Positions 23,240 to 36,118 of a stretch of DNA of 64,000 nucleotides are shown here, one piece after another; positions within the stretch are counted from its first letter, which is position 1, and every line of letters begins with the position of its first letter. A program made the translations under genes and the position numbers. Location: assembly GCF_026213295.1 (NCBI RefSeq), contig NC_079420.1:17142389-17206388 (forward strand), read 5' to 3'. The stretch is from Gadus chalcogrammus. Taxonomy: Eukaryota > Chordata > Actinopteri > Gadiformes > Gadidae. The notes beneath the pieces were generated by a model. That model did not search any database and had not been told where the DNA came from. It saw only the letters and a list, made by a program, of their open reading frames with translations.

Positions 23240-24735
23240 GTCGTTTTTGGGGGTGGGGTCTGGTAATAATGTGAGCAGATGTAGTCCAAAGTCAGGGGAA
23301 TTTATTGCATCTGGCCATGGGGTTCTTTCAAGAGATGGTGGCAGTTCCTTCTGTCACTCTTAACAGAGGAAAAAGGCCCAATACAATATTGTTTCTGCAT
23401 AGTAAAGCACATAGGTGCTCAAACTGCAGCCTGCCTTCCATGATGGAGGCTCTATGCATAAATGCATAAATGCCCATTTTAACATAACCATATTGTACCA
23501 AATACATATCTTAACTCAGTTTACTACTATTAAGAAGTGAATTGGACACATGCAATGGTTTTCAGCCGGCTGGCCCTGAGACCAAAGGTGCTGAACTCTG
23601 TACCCATCGTGTTGTTCAGTGCAGGGCTGCGCCTTTGCTGCATAAGCCCTAGACATGAATGGAGTTCAGAGCATCCTTTGCAGCTCACCACTTCCTATCT
23701 GATTGACGGCTTCATCTGAAGAACTGCAAAACAATTTCCCCTTGTCAATGTGTTCATAAACCCCTGCTTTAAATACATTTGAATTCAACTTTACATTGGA
23801 AAACATACACATTGGTAAAATAAATTGGTAAAATGTAATGGAACATTTCTATGTATTTTTTGTATTTTACTAATTTTCACGTAACCGTCATTGCAGCATC
23901 TCAGGGTTCAACATGTTGTGATACTGGTCGGTTCAGACAAGTAGATCTTCAACACTCTGGCCCCAAGACAATTTTTCCTGGCCTTCACTAAAAGTATTAG
24001 CTCAATTTACTTAAGCAGTATCACTCATGGCTTTGCCTCACTGCCATCTTAACCCTTTTGACTCGGATGAATCGTGTGAGGGATGTTTTTGTTAACCTCT
24101 TGTGCTTCAGGTTCTTTTAGCACGGGCATGATCGGGACAGCGAGTTGAACGCCTTACAAAACTCCCAGAAGAATGGCAAGTGATAGTTGGCATCCAAATT
24201 GTTTTCATGCTTGATGTTGTCCCAAAATAATAACTCTACGTGATGTCCTCATCAACTCTATGAGCTGTGGTCTGTAAAACAGAGGTGATACCAATCACTA
24301 ATAATTGGCCTCAACTGCAAGCCTGTCTTTGAAACGATCTTCCCAACAGAAAATGAAGATGGAGGGTACGTGGGCTGTAAATCTTCAGCAAGTGATATTG
24401 CGGTTAAAGGAGAATTCTTTGCCCTTCCATACTTAAGAAGTAGAAAATGCTCCAGCAGATGATTTAAAGCCAATTATTTGAGGCTTTGTTTTGTGGCTTA
24501 ACTGTTTTTCCCTCTGAACAAATGCTTGTTTTGCTTCGTGCTCACACTTTACCGAGACCAGACAGAGCAGAAAATAATGACGTCTGAAAAGACGGAAGTG
24601 GAAGACGCTAGCAAGAAAGGGATGGAAGGTGTCAGCGAGGGCAGCTGGAGAGGCAGCACACAGCCAGACAAGACTGTAACCTGAGACCAGCTCCGAGGGA
24701 GACAGAATGTGTCGGCTGGGGGCAGAGAAGGGGGC

Positions 24736-24756
24736 GGGGGGGGGGGGGGGGGGGGG
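24736..24756. repeat. G21 homopolymer
   Basis: Twenty-one consecutive G follow GGGGC, giving strong G-quadruplex potential. It lies 140 bp upstream of the candidate exon starting at 24893. Confidence 0.9.
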
Positions 24757-24892
24757 AATTAAAACTAAAAAAAACTGCCATAGGAGAGAGGCGGCCTGAG
24801 AGGAGCGGGGAAGGCAGGAGCCAAGCGCAGGCTGGGAGGCCACTGAAAGAGGGCGCGTGTGTGAGGAGAAAGAAACGTGATGGAAAGGAAAC

Positions 24893-24960
24893 ATGGAGGA
24901 TGCAGGGAAGGGCGCTGCTTCGAGGTTGAGCTCGAGTATGGACTCTGAGAACGAGATTAG
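24893..24960 (+). other. Candidate alternative 5' exon (unproven)
   Basis: An ATG in good Kozak context (AAACATGG) opens a frame starting MEDAGKGAASRLSSS. The frame runs to a GT donor at 24961 (GATTAG|GTATTG). If spliced directly to the siah1 coding exon at 31824 it is out of frame with the siah1 ATG, so it would be a leader or upstream ORF rather than an N-terminal extension. No homology is recognised. Confidence 0.2.
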
Positions 24961-26971
24961 GTATTGCTTTTCTGTACCATTACCGCACAGAAAGATTGGC
25001 ATTCAATTTTACACATCCACGATGAACCTGCGTCTTAGTTCCAATTCAAATGCGATCATGCCTCAAAGTTTCCCTATTGTTTTCTTTTAGGTCCTCCATT
25101 ATTTATTATAGGTATAGTATCATTAGCAAGTATTTAAATGATACATAATCCACTGAGGGAGAGGGAGCCGAGTGCCTCGTCATCTCATGTTCCCTCTACA
25201 GGGAGTTCCCCTACTGTTTTCTCTCACTCTCTTCTCCCTTTCTGTCAGTCTGCCAAGCTGTCCACGGGAGCAGAGGGTTGCCTATTTTGTTTGGCAAATT
25301 TTGTTTCTCCAGCCGCTTGGATGCGACGACAAAGTCTGGTTCAAAGATGCATTCTCACCTTTTTTGCCACCATGTAAAACCAGCTCCTTCCTTTTTATTT
25401 AAGGCGAGATTGGAAAACAGGCACACACATGAAACGGGCTATACGCCTGTTTCATGCAGACTCGGCACTGTGAAGAACAGGGCTGCTCTCAGCTGGAGCT
25501 GGAAAATAATAATTATCCAGTGGTGAAACTACAGTGGCTGGACGAGACAGCCTCGTGTTCCTTGCCAGATTTCCAGTGATCCAGTCGTTGTTGCCAGAGC
25601 TCTAGGATGTATCAAGGAAGTTTCAGCACGGCTGCACACAGGCTGAAGGCTCCAAAACTAGAAAATGGGCTGGCAATTGGCATAGTGGTTTTTATGTTTT
25701 AAATGTAAAGACGTATATGAACTTTCTTTAGATGACTAACGATTATCCAGACGGGCATGTTTGCTGGTATCTCTCAAAGCTGGAGCAACTACAATGTCCA
25801 CTACAGTTTCTTTGGATTATCTCCAAGCTATGCACGGCTGCTTTTTTGTGCTGGGGGGGGTTCTCTTGATTTGTTCATCAAACAGACAGCCCACCGTTTT
25901 GATATGAACTTCCAACAGAAGACCACGTGGAAGGAATTGAAACGTGGACCTTCTGTTTTGCGGGTCTTTAAAAAGAAGAACATGTTTCATTTTAAGCAGA
26001 AGTCCAACAGGATTTCCCTTTTACAAATGGGGATCATCGCTACGAGTGCCCACACTGATGTTCTTCCTCTATTTCTTTAGGCGGAACGAAAGCGTAGCCG
26101 CCTGCTAGACTTGTGCTGCTTGACCAGCCCTCCTTCTTCAACCTGTAGTCCCTTATAGCTATTACAAAAGGGAACAGGACAAAAGGTGAATGGGCATGTC
26201 AAGGATACTCCTCTCCATTCATGCCCCCAGCCTCGGGTTAACATTACGTTTTTTGACAAACAGTCAGAAACACTCCGACTGAGGTGGCACCAAGGTGTTG
26301 TTAATTCCTGTGCTTCTGTTGTAATTATAATGCTAGGGCTTGATAATATCGCTATATACAGGAGAAGTGGCTTGGCTTTCAAGAAGTGAGTTTGAGTCTG
26401 TGTGTTTAATTTGTGTCTGCGTGCTGCTTGCTCCTACATAGCGCATGCTCCCACAATGGGTGTGTAGGTGTTCGGAACACATTTACCATGTCGCACTCAC
26501 AGCTGCCCTTTTGTGTCCTATTTACCTGATGATGATGATGATGGCCTATTTAAAAATTATAATTGACCCGTCACTCTTGTTCTCTTATGTAAACATTATG
26601 ATTTCATGTTGTCATATCTCTATTACTCATGAGTCTGTTTACGCAGCCTGCCTGCTTTGGCTTTGAGTCAGCGAGTCTTTTGTTTTGAATATGTGTGTTT
26701 AGTATGGTTGAATCCTGGCACAAATTAAAACATTCTGATGAGGTTTACATTTAAGGTATGTGATCCTTGGTAGATGAAAAAAATTGAAATTTGATGAAAA
26801 CCGCTGCATGTCCGTCTAATAAATATTTCCAATATGTATAGTCCTCAAGCCTTGCCTGAAATCAAACACTGAAAATAGCTGTAGAATCAGGGTCCTAAAT
26901 CCATGGTCCTTAATTTGTATGTCATGTTTGTTTTTTTACTTGCCATTCATAAACTTTTCTCCTTTTTTCAG

Positions 26972-27028
26972 AGGTCCTCACATTTCAAGAGGAGAAGAAA
27001 GCCCTACTGAGGAATCTTATGGACGAAG
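26972..27028 (+). other. Candidate 57-bp cassette exon (unproven)
   Basis: A strong polypyrimidine tract and acceptor (CCTTTTTTCAG) precede, and a GT donor (GACGAAG|GTGTGT) follows. The length is a multiple of three. One phase reads VLTFQEEKKALLRNLMDE, a charged helix-like peptide; another reads GPHISRGEESPTEESYGR. I recognise neither. It could be an alternative siah1 leader exon or a chance match. Confidence 0.22.
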
Positions 27029-27758
27029 GTGTGTTTTCTCTTCTTTTTTTTCAGTAAAATCTCAGTTGAGGATGACAGTTCCCTTATCTTCATCTCCTTC
27101 ACTCCCCCAGCTGGTTTATTTCTCTGGCTCTCCACTTGAGGTTATGCCTGCTGTTTGGAATGAACTAAAGTCCCTGCTTTTATCTGTACAGTTTCAACCT
27201 GTGTTGTGTTTTGATTTGATCTTGCATCTACCCCTTAACACATGAGAGAAGTAAGCTTCTTCCTGCCCGTTCCACTCTCCTTTCCTCCTAAAAACATAAA
27301 AGCTCTGCTTCTTTGAATCCAAACCTTGGAACCAAAGAATTGTACATGCAGCTACAAAGTACTTCTACGACAACTGCAATACTCTGTAGGGAATTGTAAA
27401 TGATGTACTTGCATGGTCTAGACACTTATGCTAGGACTTTAGACTATCCATCTGTGAAGTTTATAGTGGGTAGTCTGGGGTTGGCTTGGCCCACTATGAA
27501 TACTATCAGTTGTGATTGGGCATCCAACAACATTGAAATTGGGTCGGGAGATGTTTTTTCCTCAGTTCAGAAATAAGTGAAGCAAAATGTTGGACAAGCA
27601 AAGAGAAAGCAGAATACCTAAATGGTTGATTGTAAAAAGGTATGTGCCTGACCTAGAGAAGGGTGCTACGGTTTGTTTATATTGTTTTTATATCGATGGA
27701 CTATTGTCTTTATAGTTTGTTCAGTGTGCCAGAAAAAAATGTATCATGTGTAATTTAT

Positions 27759-28240
27759 ATTTTCATTAGAGCTGTCAAGCGATTAAAATATTTAATCGTG
27801 ATTAATCGCATTAATGTCATAGTTAACTCACGATTAATCGCGTTTCATCGCAAATTATTTTTCTATGCTAAATATCCCTTGATTTTTTTTGTCCCATAAT
27901 TCTTCTCATTTTAATTATCTTATCAACATGGTGAAGTGCATCGGCTTGCCTTGTGCAAATGATTTTTTATTGATAACAACATTGGCATATACTGATCAAA
28001 ACAGGACGATACAAAAAAAGAGCCTATAGTGCAATTAAACGACTGCTTTGAACAAATGTCATTTGAACATAGCAGTCAGGCTACTGCTTCTATGTTTTGA
28101 GCCAAAGGAAAAAAAATATATATATATTTTTTTTAAATAAAACAATTGCGTTAATCGCGCAATCATTTTTTTAACACCGTTAAAATTGGCTTGCGTTAAC
28201 GCCGTTAATAACGCGTTTAACTGACAGCTCTAATTTTCAT
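27759..28240. mobile_element. hAT-type MITE with 8-bp target-site duplication
   Basis: ATTTTCAT flanks both sides exactly (27759-27766 and 28233-28240). The element (27767-28232, 466 bp) starts TAGAGCTGTCA and ends with its exact complement. The interior is non-coding, with many TTAATCG / CGATTAA-type palindromic words. An 8-bp duplication with TAG-type termini is the signature of the hAT superfamily. Confidence 0.85.
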
Positions 28241-29720
28241 GCAACATACTGTTTTGTTGAGATGTTGTATAGCTGATTAGTATAAATACAATTCATATAT
28301 TGGTACCAAGATTTTCTGACGGATTAGGGTTTAAATGGTTTCATATAATCTGTTTTGAATTCATTAAATGTTGTCAAATTTAGCATAGGAAGTGGGCAAT
28401 GTCATTACCCCCCCCTCCCATAAAACCACATCATCTTTATTGTGGCACACACTACAGTTTAAATCATTAGAATGCATAAGCCCTAACGAATTTAACTAAA
28501 CTCTGTGGACATTAAAAGCCCTTTTAAAGCTATCTGGCACCAAATGAATCCCTGGGCCCTGTCTGTTTGCTATTATATCGGCCGCGACACTTCCTATCTC
28601 ATATACTGGCTGTAAGTGATGCTACGTTTATCCCTCTTTGTGATCACTTGAGATTTGCAGGTCTCTTCTTTTTTTAGTCCTATGTGCTGCCAACACGTTA
28701 CTATGTGTACCCAACAATTAATCTATGCTCATAAATTTCCCGTACGTGTTTTTGTGTGTAATACTAGAAGCACATAAACCTAGCCTTTTCTGTTCACAAA
28801 GAAGCATACAAACGCATTTACTGCCTCCTCTCGGTCAGGTGTTTTTGTTAATGCTTTTTGGTCATATTTTTTTGGACGTAAGCAAAACGCCTGTAATTTT
28901 CCCTGCTTGTCGATGGGTCAGTAATTAATCAATACGTTTGAACCAACAAGTTAACATTGTCATCTTAACACAATACATAAGCTCATAGCAGCAGAGTGTG
29001 ACCTTCATGTGTGCATGGGACCCTTGTTGCTAAATACTTGGCAACAAGGCGCAATAACTGCTTTGCTTGGTGGTCTCCTACTAGTGACAGTTTGGCAGTC
29101 AACAAGCCAGTGGGCTCTTAAATGGGCTGTAGATAAGAACCAAGAACGACCCAAAATAGTCCGGTCCCATCTCTAATTGAGCTCTCCCTACACAACGTCC
29201 GCCATGGAGTGTTGCATTTCACGCACCTGTGATTGACAAGCAAGATTAATTCTCCAAACCAAGATTAATTCTCCAAATCATTTCGGGGTAGAGAGATGGC
29301 CAGAATTGTCCAACATGATCCTGGAGCGGTCTGAAATTTAAATTGTGAGCTAAATAAATATAATTAAGACAGCTGACCGACAGTGGTCATGGCCCTGATG
29401 CTCCCATACCAGGACTAGTCCTACTAATAGCCCGCCAGTCATTATCTCTGTCACAGCAGTTGTGTCTACAGGCAGGAGGGTGGCCACCGGGACAATCGTG
29501 TGTGTGCCCTAACAGATGTGCTCACACAGTACCTTTCCAAAGCCTGTGCTGTGCTGCCAGCTTACACATGGCACAGGAGCTTATCCGCACAATCACGGTA
29601 CAGATAAAGTCACCACATCTGTTATAGGCATCTCATGGTTGAAACTACAAAATCCTAGTAGTTCCTTGTGCCACATCCAATACCGGAAGTGTCATTTCCA
29701 TAAATTCCAAATCAAATAGA

Positions 29721-30243
29721 GATGCACGGATTCCACTTTTTCTCAGGCCAGGTACAAGTACTTACATTTGGGTTTTTGCAGATCCCGGGAGGGGGCGTGT
29801 TAACGCCATGATTACGACCCACGGCAACTTTGTGATACTTTTTTTAGTACCGTCGTTTTGTAGGAGAATTATAATGAGCGATGTTGTATATGAAATGCGT
29901 CACATACTATAGGTGCCCCGGAAGCCTTTCCCTCGGACGCGTGTATTAAGTAAATCGATGCTCAGACGGACACTTCACCACCGTACTGGTATACAATAAG
30001 TGTCTGCAAAGTCAACTGCAGAGCTCCACACATCCACACGAACCGCTGCCTTTTTTCTTTCAATTGCAGACTAAATTGATGAACAGTGATAAAATGGCAT
30101 AGATAACCATGTTGATCATGTATGACAAATTACAAAAGGTTAGGCTCTAAAAAATAATGTTGCGTAGAGTGGCTTCGGGGGGTTGTATCAGAGTTTTTTT
30201 CATAAGTACATGAGCACAGTACTGGTATCGGTATCGGTGCATC
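29721..30243. mobile_element. Probable hAT-like non-autonomous transposon
   Basis: GATGCACGGAT at 29721-29731 is an imperfect (10 of 11) complement of ATCGGTGCATC at 30233-30243. Termini with GATGCACCGAT are familiar from vertebrate hAT elements. No flanking duplication is preserved and no transposase is present. Confidence 0.5.
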
Positions 30244-31825
30244 ACAAGTAAAGTGCACTCGAGCAGCAGTGGCATTTTGTTCTTGCTACATGCGTAAGCC
30301 TTTATTTATAGTCTAAAGGAGAGGTGGGGAATGCAGGGTGTGTGGTAAGAGCTGCAGTAAGATCTTCCTGGGTATGACTAGGACAAGAGCCTTTCTTTTA
30401 GTTCTGTTGATGTGGAGTTTTTTTGCATTCATGTCAGGGTAATGCCCCTGCCAGTACCAAGGTATTGGGGAGACCGTACAATGGCTGCTGGTCGCAAGCC
30501 TGTAGAACACTGCGTGTGGAGCATTCTGCTCAGTCTATGTAGGCTGTCTGTCCAATTGTATCTGTGTATTCCTCGTTTTTCACACCTCCCTCGAATACTT
30601 GTTTCTTTCCCTCCCCTACACGTTTCCCTCTTCTCCCCTCTCTTCCTGTCTGGGTTCTGGGTCGTGCTGTGAAGTTTCGTGTCTCTTTCCCGAAGGCTAT
30701 TAAAAGGATGAGCTAGGCCGGGCAGGCCAGCAGGTATAACAGACACAAGCCAACGGTGTCTGTGTGTACGCTTAGACACAAACACAGCGACTTGGATTTG
30801 CTTCAAAGTATCTATTGGCATAATCATCAGTTTAATGTATGAATAATAACAGCAGCACCAGATGAAATCAAAATACAGTTTACAATTATATCAACTCAGT
30901 GTTGTTCAAGATGGAAAATATAAAAAAATACATTTTTTATGAAGCTTAGTAAAAACCTGTCAACCCCAATCAGATGACCCCTTACTTTTACTCTTCTACC
31001 TCTCCTCCGTCTTACCAGGTGTGTTTCAGTGGTATTTGATGGTTCATCACACGTTTTTGATTTAATTTTTTTCCATATCGGCCGGCCACACCTTTGCTTC
31101 CTTCAGATCCTCCTTCCTGTCTCTTCCTAGCTGCACACCCTCCCTCATCTCCTCCTCCTCCTATCTCATCAGTTCCCCCTTTGCCCTCCCTTCTAAACTA
31201 CACAGTCACAGAAGGAAGAGGCTTTTCTCCCTTTCACCTAATTTCTTCCTCTTAGTACCTCTCTAAACGTTCCCAACCTCCGCTCCACAGGCTGTCCCGT
31301 TTTTAGACGTGCAACTGTTGCCAAGGCAACCGCACAGCACGATTTGGAAACAGCAGCTCTCCACACACACACACACGCACTGAGGACACGCATACCACAC
31401 ATCTGAGTTCACTCCACTTTTTTGTCTAGTGTCTACCTTTTTATTTCACTGTGGATGAATATCTCTGCCAAACAAAATGTATGTTGGGGGTTGCACAATA
31501 TTGCAACCAATTCTGCAACAGGGGCTGAAAGGGTAGGGGCTATTCTGATCCAATAATTTATCTTAAAGGTTAGGGGTAAATATCAGATGCAGCCTCTTTC
31601 ATGACGACAGAATGTTGCTGCGCTTCCTACCAAGTCGAGGCATTGTTTAGCTGTTTGGTCGCTCAGTGGTCGGGAGTTGTATTCGCACTGACCGTGTTCC
31701 CATTCAAACCTTCCATTACCCGTCCACGATGAGTAGGGGAGCGTCCTCTCTCTGTTTACTACAGCGGCACACAGATATCATCACAGCCACATCAACCAAC
31801 CCTCTCGTCTGTTTTGTCCCCAGAA

Positions 31826-33880
31826 ATGAGTCGCCAGACCGCCACCGCGCTGCCGACAGGAACCTCCAAGTGCCCCCCCTCCCAGCGCGTGCCCACCCTG
31901 TCGGGCACCACCGCCTCCAACAGTGACCTGGCCAGCTTGTTTGAGTGCCCCGTCTGCTTCGACTATGTCCTGCCTCCAATCCTGCAGTGCCAGTCGGGAC
32001 ACCTGGTACGTACACACCCCGCACCCCATCCTGGTTGAGAAGGAACCTCACCTGACAGGGTTTACTGCTCCAGATGTTCTTACAGGTTTTTGTATGGAAT
32101 GACTCCATAGTAGTCTTGACATCAAAAAAAAAAGGATATTTTTGTTTGGCTTTCATTTAGTTTTTTATTTTTGACTTTATGGATTTCAATTTTGACTTAG
32201 TTTTAATTTGTTGTATGGCAGGTGTATTGGTTTGGTTTACATCTTTTAAAGTGCTTAGTTTTAGTTCAGTTTTTATTCGTTTCAGTTTAGGATTCCGTCA
32301 TTTATTTGAATATGGGCCATTTTTCTTGATTTAAGTAAACGAAAGTGTTTGGCTCACATCTCGCTTTTCGGGGCTGCGTTCGCCGCGTGACGCTAACAAC
32401 GGCGCCTCCCACAGGTGTGCTCCAACTGCCGGCCCAAGCTCACCTGCTGCCCCACGTGCCGGGGGCCCCTCGGCTCCATCCGGAACCTGGCCATGGAGAA
32501 GGTGGCCAACTCGGTGCTCTTCCCCTGCAAGTACGCGTCGTCGGGCTGCGAGGTCACGCTGCCGCACACGGACAAGGCGGAGCACGAGGAGCTGTGTGAG
32601 TTCCGGCCGTACTCCTGCCCCTGCCCGGGGGCCTCCTGCAAGTGGCAGGGCTCGCTGGACGCCGTCATGCCCCACCTGATGCACCAGCACAAATCCATCA
32701 CCACGCTGCAGGTCAGAGACGCTCGCACCGCCGCTCGCCCACTGTGTGTCGGGGGACGGGTCCTGCCGGAGGGGGTCCTTGTTTTCGTTTCAGAGTGCGG
32801 CCGAGGCCTTTTGTCGGAGAGGCGGATTGAGTAAACGACCCAATAGTGTTTCAAATGAACCCCCCCCCCCCCCCCTGCGAGCACGCCACATACACACGGC
32901 CCCTTACCCCAAGCCCCGTTGCGTTGGGCCCTAGAGTGCTGAGGACGAGGCCCGCAGGAGGCCCGAGTGAGCCCTAGAGGAGACGGCACTGTTGCCAGGT
33001 TGACTCCACAGGCGCCAACTGGGAAAGTGAATAATACTCTTCCCTCCCTCAACAGCTACCGTTGAGGTGCCTCCGAGCAAGGCACTGCTCCAGGGGAGCA
33101 ACCCAATGGCTGACGGGTAGAAGGTTGTAGTGTGAATGTCTGGAACTGCATGAAAGTTGTGCGAGGGGAGCACTCTTATTAGGATTTCCATGAGGCAGCG
33201 TGTTTACGTTCAAGGCTTTAAAAATGAAACCTGTCTGCGACTTTGCATCGTGTTGCGCAACAGGTTGACTCCAATAGCAAACCTAGTTTGGTGTCTCTGT
33301 CAATGTGTTGCCTCTCTCGGTACTCTGTCACACAAGTCGCAGTGAACCCCCTCGAGCGCTATGACCGCACCTGAATGCCAACCCGGTGAACATACGAGAA
33401 CTGACCCCTCGCTGTCTCTCTCTCTCTCCCCCTCCGCCCCCCCCCCCCCCCTCTCCCCCCCTGACCTCTCCTCCCCCCCTGACCTCTCCTCCCCACGTCC
33501 GTCCCCAGGGGGAAGACATCGTGTTCCTGGCCACGGACATCAACCTGCCCGGCGCCGTGGACTGGGTGATGATGCAGTCGTGTTTCGGCTTCCACTTCAT
33601 GCTGGTGCTGGAGAAGCAGGAGAAGTACGACGGCCACCAGCAGTTCTTCGCCATCGTGCAGCTCATCGGCACGCGCAAGCAGGCCGAGAACTTCGCCTAC
33701 CGCCTGGAGCTCAACGGGCACCGGCGCCGGCTCACGTGGGAGGCCACGCCGCGCTCCATCCACGAGGGCATCGCCACGGCCATCATGAACAGCGACTGCC
33801 TGGTGTTTGACACGTCGATCGCACAACTGTTTGCGGAGAACGGGAACCTGGGCATCAACGTCACCATATCCATGTGCTGA
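31826..33880 (+). CDS. siah1: SIAH1, RING-type E3 ubiquitin ligase (seven in absentia homologue), intact, 282 aa
   Basis: Three coding exons: 31826-32005 (60 codons), 32415-32711 (99 codons) and 33509-33880 (123 codons plus TGA). All are in phase with GT-AG introns and sum to 282 residues, the length of human SIAH1. The start [20 protein letters not shown] is essentially the vertebrate one. The C3HC4 RING uses C41, C44, C55, H59, C62, C65, C72 and C75. Two SIAH-type zinc fingers follow (roughly 90-150), then the substrate-binding domain from [19 protein letters not shown] to the terminal NVTISMC. The family polyubiquitinates substrates bound through a PxAxVxP degron for proteasomal turnover in hypoxia, apoptosis and Wnt signalling. 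The introns fall after the first half of the RING and at the zinc finger/substrate-binding boundary. A long C-rich pyrimidine tract precedes the exon 3 acceptor. No frameshift is seen, unlike parts of both neighbours. Confidence 0.97.
33001..33140. repeat. Possible dispersed fish repeat fragment in siah1 intron 2
   Basis: ACCGTTGAGGTGCCTCCGAG followed by CAAGGCACTGCTCCAGGGG resembles a short motif I recall as widely repeated in teleost genomes. No ends can be defined. Confidence 0.3.
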
Positions 33881-36118
33881 GGGACCTCCGGCGGCGCCAT
33901 CCAACCCCCCCCCGACCCCCCCCCCCCATTCCCGGGAAACGGGGGGGGTGAACGGTTGCAGTTATAACAAAAATAAATAATTTGTTACTTACGTTCTGAG
34001 TAAACTCAAAGGGTGACCTCCTACCCTAGTCCCACACCCCCTCGCCCCCCCCCCCCCCCCCCCCCTCCCCAACACCCCCTGGAGACAGAAGGACGGGGCC
34101 CAAGTGGACTGTCTGATGGGCAGCCACAGGGGGGACGCCGGGGGTGGAATGTACGGACGTATGGACGGAGCATCCGTTGAACGGACACGCCTGGGTTCAA
34201 CTGTGTAGTGGCGGATAGACTTGTACCCATCTCCGTTACACACCGCGCACACGTGCAGTATCTTTATAGTTCATTATTGTTTCTCTCTCGCTGTAGTTCA
34301 TCCAGTCTTGGTTCTCGCTCTCGTTCTCTCTCTCTCGTTTTCTCTCTCGTTCTCTTGTCTCTCGTTTTGTTACAAACACAAAAAAAAAAGTTTGCATTGT
34401 GGTATCTCGTTTCAAAGATGATCACCTCCTGTTATTGTTTTTTGTTTGTCAGCCTCACCTTCCAGACGCCCGCCCCCCCCCCCCCCCAACTAAGAAACAC
34501 GCACACACACACCACACGCACACACACGCTCCCAACATCTCTGAAGCGCTGAACCTTTAACTAAGCGGAACTGTTATTTGTTTCTTTCAGGGCACGGGTT
34601 CTGCTCGCTGGTCACTAGCACCCTGAGCATGGCTTTATGTATATTCTACCATGGACACTTGGTCAGTACTATGTGGCTAGTTATTTAGCTAGCTGACCAG
34701 CCACCTGGACTAGCCTCGCTCTGCATTTGGAAGTCAACCTCTGTTGGATCTTCTAAACAAATGGTCTATTTGCTTGCAACACTAACAGCCAATGGCTCCG
34801 ACGGGTGGAGCTGAACGAGTACTGTTAATTTTCCTCCTTCGGGATCCGTTAAGTCCTGACCATGGCTGCCTATTGGTTAATAAAGGAACACGAGCCTTCA
34901 GTTGCTGTGGAGCAGTTTGATCGCAGAAGGAGTAGTGTAAACACAACGAGTTGTAGTCTACCTTCTGGTAGAGCCATAGGTGGGGATAGCCAAAGACCCT
35001 CAATACTGTACTGGATAAGGCTCTTAAACTAGGATGTGTGGTAAGGAAAGGTTGTTTACCGTGCCTATGTTGTGAAAATAGCTCAGATGAGGCCCTTAAA
35101 GATGTAGCCTCCTCCGTTTTGAGCAATGTAACCCAAGCATCAGCGGTGGTCAATCATAGGAAGCTCTTGGGTCAACTGACATCCTTGGAAAGAATTGAGC
35201 ATTACAGACTCTTGCCACTGTGTAAAGTTTTCAGAATGCCAGGGACTTGTTGGAAGGTTTGGGCTGGCAATTAGTGTCTAATTCCAAAGCCAGACACGGA
35301 TACATGCGCATAAGCACCGGTTCATCGTGTTTTCACGCATACATGGACACGCATACAGACCTACTCAAGCCTGTGCTAATGTTGTGACTGCGGGGCGAAG
35401 CAGGCCGAGCTATTGGTGGAATCGTGTGAGTGTCAACCCATTTTGACTTAAGGGTCAATAAATTAAGCTTTGTTCTGTTTGTACCCTTTTAAGTAAGGAA
35501 GAAAAACTGCATTTCGGTTTTGTCAAATTGAAACTGGTTTTACTCCTTGACATTTTCTTTGTGTGTGCGTGTTTGAGAGAGATATCTTACCCTTTTTTTT
35601 TTTCTTTTTTTTTTACAATCCCCTTTCACTCACTGTCCATCTAGCCTCACCGATTACGATCTCTGAAAAACTGACTGATGGATCCTGTCCCCACCTAAGA
35701 CCAAGGGACAGCTTCTACCGTTACAATGTTGCTATTGTTATTATATTGTTATTAAATGGAGATTGTTATTATCATAATTATCATTTTTGTAATGACTAAA
35801 AATGGAAAAGGCAGTTTTAAAAACTCGTGGCTAAACTTCAAGTGTTTTTAGTTGAAAAACAAGTTGTGATGTTCTTCTGAAGGTGGCTTTCCAAGTTGAA
35901 TAGTTTTTGTTTGTTATCATTTCCCCCTTTGTCTTTGTCCACTTGTCTGTCCTTATTTTTGTTAATCTTTTTTTTCTTTTTGTTTGTTGTGTTTGAAGAG
36001 GGGGGAGGGGTCAAGCCAATCGTCTCTCCTTCGCTCTTCAATGTGGAGTCTGCTGCTCTCCCTTAACTCCTGTATTTTTGTTTTTATTTGGTTCCGTTTT
36101 AAGTTGTCATTAAATAAA
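33881..36118 (+). other. siah1: siah1 3' UTR with poly(A) signals and poly-C tracts
   Basis: AATAAA occurs at 33972-33977, 35457-35462 and 36113-36118. The last is followed by a T-rich stretch and is the best candidate for the distal end, giving a UTR of about 2.2 kb. Just after the stop are two runs of C (33905-33928 and 34047-34066), with a G8 run between them (near 33940) that could pair with the first. No other gene is seen. Confidence 0.45.

Larger units (their letters stand above)
21013..31823 (+). other. siah1 first intron (about 10.8 kb), if the 5' exon is correct
   Basis: Mostly ordinary AT-rich sequence. It contains a GT tract near 23208-23234, a G21 run at 24736-24756, two candidate alternative exons, and inverted-repeat elements at 27767-28232 and 29721-30243. 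No other gene is recognised. Confidence 0.5.

Noticed and set aside
24433..25002. 189-codon minus-strand frame
   Set aside because: It runs through the poly-G tract as poly-Pro, has no homology, and lies opposite the candidate exon.
25429..25453. Small hairpin TGAAACGGGC / GCCTGTTTCA
   Set aside because: Ten-bp imperfect arms; expected by chance at this sequence length and no context supports a role.
33359..33904. 181-codon minus-strand frame over siah1 exon 3
   Set aside because: Shadow of the GC-rich SIAH1 exon; the plus strand encodes the conserved substrate-binding domain.
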